Part shown: positions 60,225 through 64,000 of the stretch, piece after piece
Position numbering within the stretch: position 1 is the stretch's first letter
How the letters are laid out: every line of letters begins with the position of its first letter
From: Gossypium raimondii
Taxonomy: Eukaryota; Streptophyta; Magnoliopsida; Malvales; Malvaceae
DNA length: 64,000 nt
NCBI RefSeq assembly: GCF_025698545.1
Contig: NC_068566.1
Location: 2,029,362 to 2,093,361 of the forward strand
Direction of reading: 5' to 3'
Notes under the pieces: model-generated
What the model saw: only the letters and a program-made list of their open reading frames with translations
Database searches by the model: none
Told to the model about the DNA's origin: nothing
Position numbers and translations under genes: made by a program

Positions 60225-60498
60225 TAAAGAAGAGGCCTATCAGCCCATTCATTTCTAAAAAATCTGGGCCTTTTTTATTTAAATAAAAAAAACACCATTT
60301 ATCCATTAAAGCAAGCAAAAAAATGGGTTTTTCAGTTATTAACCCAGTTTTCTACCAAACTAAATTTTCCGCGAAACCAAACAAAGTCGAGATTGATTTT
60401 TGAGAATCGTCGCTAATTTTTCCATTTCACTCCAATTCTCATAATCTTCGATTTGCTTTCATTTAGGGTTTAGATACTCCCGATTCTGTTCCTCCAAG
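60225..60498 (+). promoter_or_regulatory. probable promoter and 5' leader of the CLASRP-like gene
   Basis: Contains TGGGCY-type site II elements (AGCCCATT at about 60243, TGGGCCTT at about 60267) and a telo-box-like TAGGGTTT (60464-60471) shortly before the ATG. In plants these two motifs together are common at housekeeping and RNA-processing genes. No TATA box is evident. The transcription start is not determined. Confidence 0.5.
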
Positions 60499-63400
60499 AT
60501 GTGGCACGAAGCTCGGCGATCAGAGAGGAAAGTCCACGACATGATGGACGCGGCTCGAAAGAGAGCTCAAAGACGAGCCATTTTCTTAGCCAAAAGACGT
60601 GGCGATCCTCAACAATCCATTCAACTCATCGGCTCTCGCTGCCGTATCTACCGCGACGATGCTCTCTATCACGCCACTCAAGACCAGCAAGGCCTGTAAG
60701 TAATTTAATCAAATTTCCTATTAATAATCTTACTAATATTTCTTAAATATTTCAAATTTTTACTCCATATATTTACAGGATTCCTTGGAATGGAAAACAA
60801 GACGTTTTGATTGATAGGTAGTTTGATTTCTCTTTTCCTTTTCCCTTTTTTGTTACATTTATTAGATCTTTTTTTTTTAATTTATGGAAAATAATGCATT
60901 TGTTTACATTATAGATTTGATGGCCGAGCTCTACTTGATTTTATTCGGGAGCCAAGAACACGGAATTTTAGGAATCTAGAAAAGTCTGAAGAAGAGGAAG
61001 AATTAGAAGAAATTGTTAATTTTGAGCGTTATCGGGATTTAATTAAGCATCGGCGTAGAGGATGTCGGTACTTCTTTTTTAATTCCCTGAATTGATGATC
61101 TTTATTTTTCAAGTTTTCTTTGTTTGTGTTGAATGCATTATTGTTACCATTGTTATATAAGATATAATAAGGATGAAAGTCTGTTATAAGAATAAAGTTT
61201 AGTTTCAGAATGTGCTTTATGAGCTGAAGTTTGTATTTTTCGACAGTTACGGATGAGGAGGGTTTACAACATGTGAATCTAGAAATGGAGGCGAAAGTTC
61301 TCACACCATTTCAATCAGACAGGTAATGCATATGATAGTGGTAGAGTTAATATATTTCATATAAATTTGAAATTTGAAAGTTCGACTTTTATTTAAGTTT
61401 CAAGAGAACTCTGGCTCTTTGCAATTACTTTTGATGTGTGTTGCTTAGGGTTTCCGGGTAATTTTAGACATGAAATTATGTTTATGGTTGGGATAAATCT
61501 TTTAGTGTCATGCTATTCAGAAACAAATGTGAGATTGGTTAGATTTATTGAAGACGAAAGTTATAAACTTATTCTTCATATGATTTTTGGGAGTCGTCTT
61601 TATTGGGCTTATTCTTTGCTATACATAGTTGATTGATTGCTAAGCAGGAGAAATACATAATTTTTTGTTAATGATTTTGATGCATAGATTACGGTCTGTT
61701 GGTTATCAGGGTTATAATCTCCGCCTTTAGGAAAGTTTGCCACTTTTTACTTATTTTGATATGTCTGACTGCTGTATGTTGTTATGTGACTTCTTTCTTG
61801 GGCTTATTCTTTGCCATACATAGTTGATTGATTGCTAAGCAGGAGAAATACATAATTTTTTGTTAATGATTTTGATGCATATATTTCGGTCTGTTGGTTA
61901 TCAGGGTTATAATCTCCGCCTTTAGGAAAGTTTGCCACTTTTTACTTATTTTGATATGTCTGACTGCTGTATGTTGTTATGTGACTTCTTTCTCTTTTCT
62001 CTTTTGGTATGTTGGCAGATCACAACCAGCGCAACCAGCTAATAAAAGTTCTTATTCACAAGTTGGATTTTCTTATGATGGTGGGAAAGAGGAAGCTTAC
62101 TTTTCAGATGCTGATGAAGGAGAGGAAGATGAAGAAGATGATGATGAATTCGACAGTGATGATAGTAATGATGAAGGAATGGAAATAATAGCGAAAGGAT
62201 TTGGAGTGAAAAGGTATGGTTGGCTTGTTTATATGGATAAAAAAGCAAAAGAGGAGGAAAAAAGACAGAAAGAAGTAATCAAAGGCGATCCTGCAATTGT
62301 AAGTTGGAAAAGACGCATTGGTTGTAGTTGAATTTTATTATTTAACATATGTTGATGACAAATGTGAAATCTTTTAGAGGAAACTGAGTCGCAAAGAAAG
62401 GAGAAAAGCTTCTCAAATAGAGAGGGAGAGAGAAAGAGAAGCTGCACGGATAACCGGAACACGAGTACTCCGTACTGATCCCTACCGGTACCAAGTTTGT
62501 TAGATCTCTGATACATACTTTTAGAATTGGGTTTGACATCATGCATAGAAGTTTCAATGCTTTCTTTTGCCAAATCAGGGAATCTAGGCGTAGTCCAACC
62601 TATGATGCTTATCCACGTAGGAGGTATACCCTGTTCTAGGCTTTTCCTGGAGCTATTATTTGAGACACATAAAATGAATTAAAATATGGATTTTCCTATT
62701 CAGGTCAAGATCTAGATCACGTTCATATTCTCCATCATACTCAAGGCGCCATGCCCGTGGAGGTTATTCTGATGATTCTCATAGAAGAAAACCGAAGGCT
62801 CCAAAAATAGAGTATATTACAGAGTTTGGGGGTTCTGGTGACGGAAATGGACCAAAGCTTGATGGAGTTTCTCCACCATCATCTCCTCCATCTCAGGCTG
62901 ACATTTTAAACCGGTCGGAGCACTCGACCTTTCATTCTTGCAAAGATAGATTGGCTGCCTTTACTCTGCTGCAGCTTATCCCCATTTTGTTGCCTGAGGC
63001 AATCTTTTCCGGTTTAAAATAGATCTTCCCTAGGTTTATCAGCATAACTGGAAAGAGGGAATAGGAAGGAAGCTTCCCTTCTGAAGATCGTATTTTTTCC
63101 TGAAATGGAATATATGTGAATGCTTCCCAGTTGAATGAAACCGTAAGGATCGCCATAACTAATGCTTTTCCTCTCCTGCAGGCCATCATCTGGTCATATA
63201 CTCGAGGCACTTCATGGTGATCCTGCATCTGGTGTATCTCTTGACAAAGAAAAGGGTGAAGTGTTAAAACCAGCATTGAGGTATCACGGAAATTTTTGCT
63301 TCTATCATTACATTTTTCCACAAAGGTTTAGTTAATAGTTTTTGAGTTGCATTGAATTTGACAATTTTATTTCTTTTCTGTTAGTGGAACATCAGCATTA

Positions 63401-64000
63401 GCCAAGTTGACAAAAGCAAGTGCCTCTGGAGGACCCTCAAAACAGGGGCAGGTTGAAAAGAAAGAAACTCCACAGGAGCGACTAAAAAGGATTATGAGCA
63501 AACAGTTAAACAAGCAAAGTATGATATAAATGATATTTATTTTATGCAGCTGTTGGTTCAATGATATCCTGTCATGCTCCATTGGAGTTATAAAGGAATT
63601 TACTTTTTTTTTCCTTACTGTTGAGATAAAAAGAGGCAGTTTGTAGTTTGTACAATTGGGTTTCTGCTTGTCCTTTCACATTGTTTCTTGTGTTTTATTT
63701 ATGATTTGATGAGCTGAGTGCCTCTATAGTTAAGAAGGACACTGCTGCGGAAATGGCTAAGAAACGAGAGCAGGAGCGCCAAAGACTGGAAAAACTTGAA
63801 GAAACAAGCCGATTAACTCGTCAAAGGTACCGAAGCCGCAGTCGCAGTAGGAGCAATAGTCGTTCTCCTCCAAGGTATATATCCTGGAATATATTTTTGT
63901 GCTCACTCCATATTGTTGAAGGCAAAGAATTTTGTCACGGTGCTCTCATATAATGTATCCTATTTATGAGGTGAATAATTTGTTTACTGCAGAAGACATC
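60499..64000 (+). CDS. CLK4-associating SR-rich protein (CLASRP/SWAP family), 3' incomplete
   Basis: Exons: 60499-60695, 60779-60817, 60915-61063, 61247-61322, 62019-62298, 62378-62487, 62579-62623, 62704-62913, 63182-63280, 63385-63518, 63730-63874, 63993 onward. Phases agree at every junction. The N-terminus MWHEARRSERKVHDMM and the later IDRFDGRALLDF and ERYRDLIKHRRRGFTDEE are the DRY_EERY / SWAP-N-terminal domain. An acidic stretch (EGEEDEEDDDEFDSDD), the KRYGWLVYMDKKAKEEEK block, RS-type repeats (RRRSRSRSRSYSPS; RSRSRSRSNSRSPP) and a coiled-coil-like KKREQERQRLEKLEE follow. Family members are nuclear alternative-splicing regulators linked to CLK kinases. It is transcribed away from the GLR array and functionally unrelated to it. 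The C-terminal RS region lies beyond the window. Confidence 0.93.
61603..61992 (+). repeat. 195-bp tandem duplication in intron 4 of the CLASRP-like gene
   Basis: Units at 61603-61797 and 61798-61992 are nearly identical (differences seen at GCTATAC/GCCATAC and GCATAGATTACGG/GCATATATTTCGG). The duplicate runs up to the pyrimidine-rich tract before the exon 5 acceptor at 62018. Confidence 0.92.

Overview
The window is plant nuclear DNA: AT-rich, with spliced genes that have canonical GT..AG introns, and with nested Ty1/copia, Ty3/gypsy, LINE-like and hAT/MITE elements. The element types resemble those of Malvaceae genomes, including a large LTR beginning TGTAACACCCC, and a cotton (Gossypium) chromosome is my best guess. 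That is inference and was not checked against a database.

Layout. 1-1602: left-truncated copia element. 3298-3915: two-exon DUF1685-type gene on the minus strand. 5810-6421: a LINE reverse-transcriptase relic joined to a copia fragment. 6422-58765: a tandem array of ionotropic glutamate-receptor-like (GLR) genes, all on the minus strand, opened up by transposons. Three copies keep an open five-exon structure: A (11226-13620), C (51115-53457) and E (56468-58765). Four are broken: copy 0 (6422-10125), an orphan exon 1 called F (15485-15695), B (17775-32515) and D (54500-56158). 60499 to the right edge: a plus-strand SR-type splicing regulator gene (CLASRP/SWAP family, 12 exons visible, incomplete at the 3' end).

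Transposons. Several insertions are placed to the base by target-site duplications (TSDs): an Athila-like gypsy element at 19861-29449 (TSD GCACT), copia elements at 32573-38176 (CTCCT) and 39423-44305 (CAGAC), a solo LTR at 6597-9601 (TGTTG), a solo LTR at 45171-48434 (CCACA) inside another at 44939-50721, and hAT-type MITEs with 8-bp duplications at 10458-10859, 29750-30437, 33413-33836 and 54786-55045.

The most unusual content is the GLR array. The intact copies encode about 630-642 residues, not the roughly 900 usual for plant GLRs. The region ahead of the ligand-binding domain is only about 185 residues and is not recognisable as a normal amino-terminal domain. In every copy where it can be read, the usual A-F-D-E-x-P-Y ligand-pocket segment reads A-F-F-W-x-P. 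This suggests a lineage-specific GLR subfamily with a changed or lost ligand site. The flanking DUF1685 and CLASRP genes look like ordinary single-copy genes.
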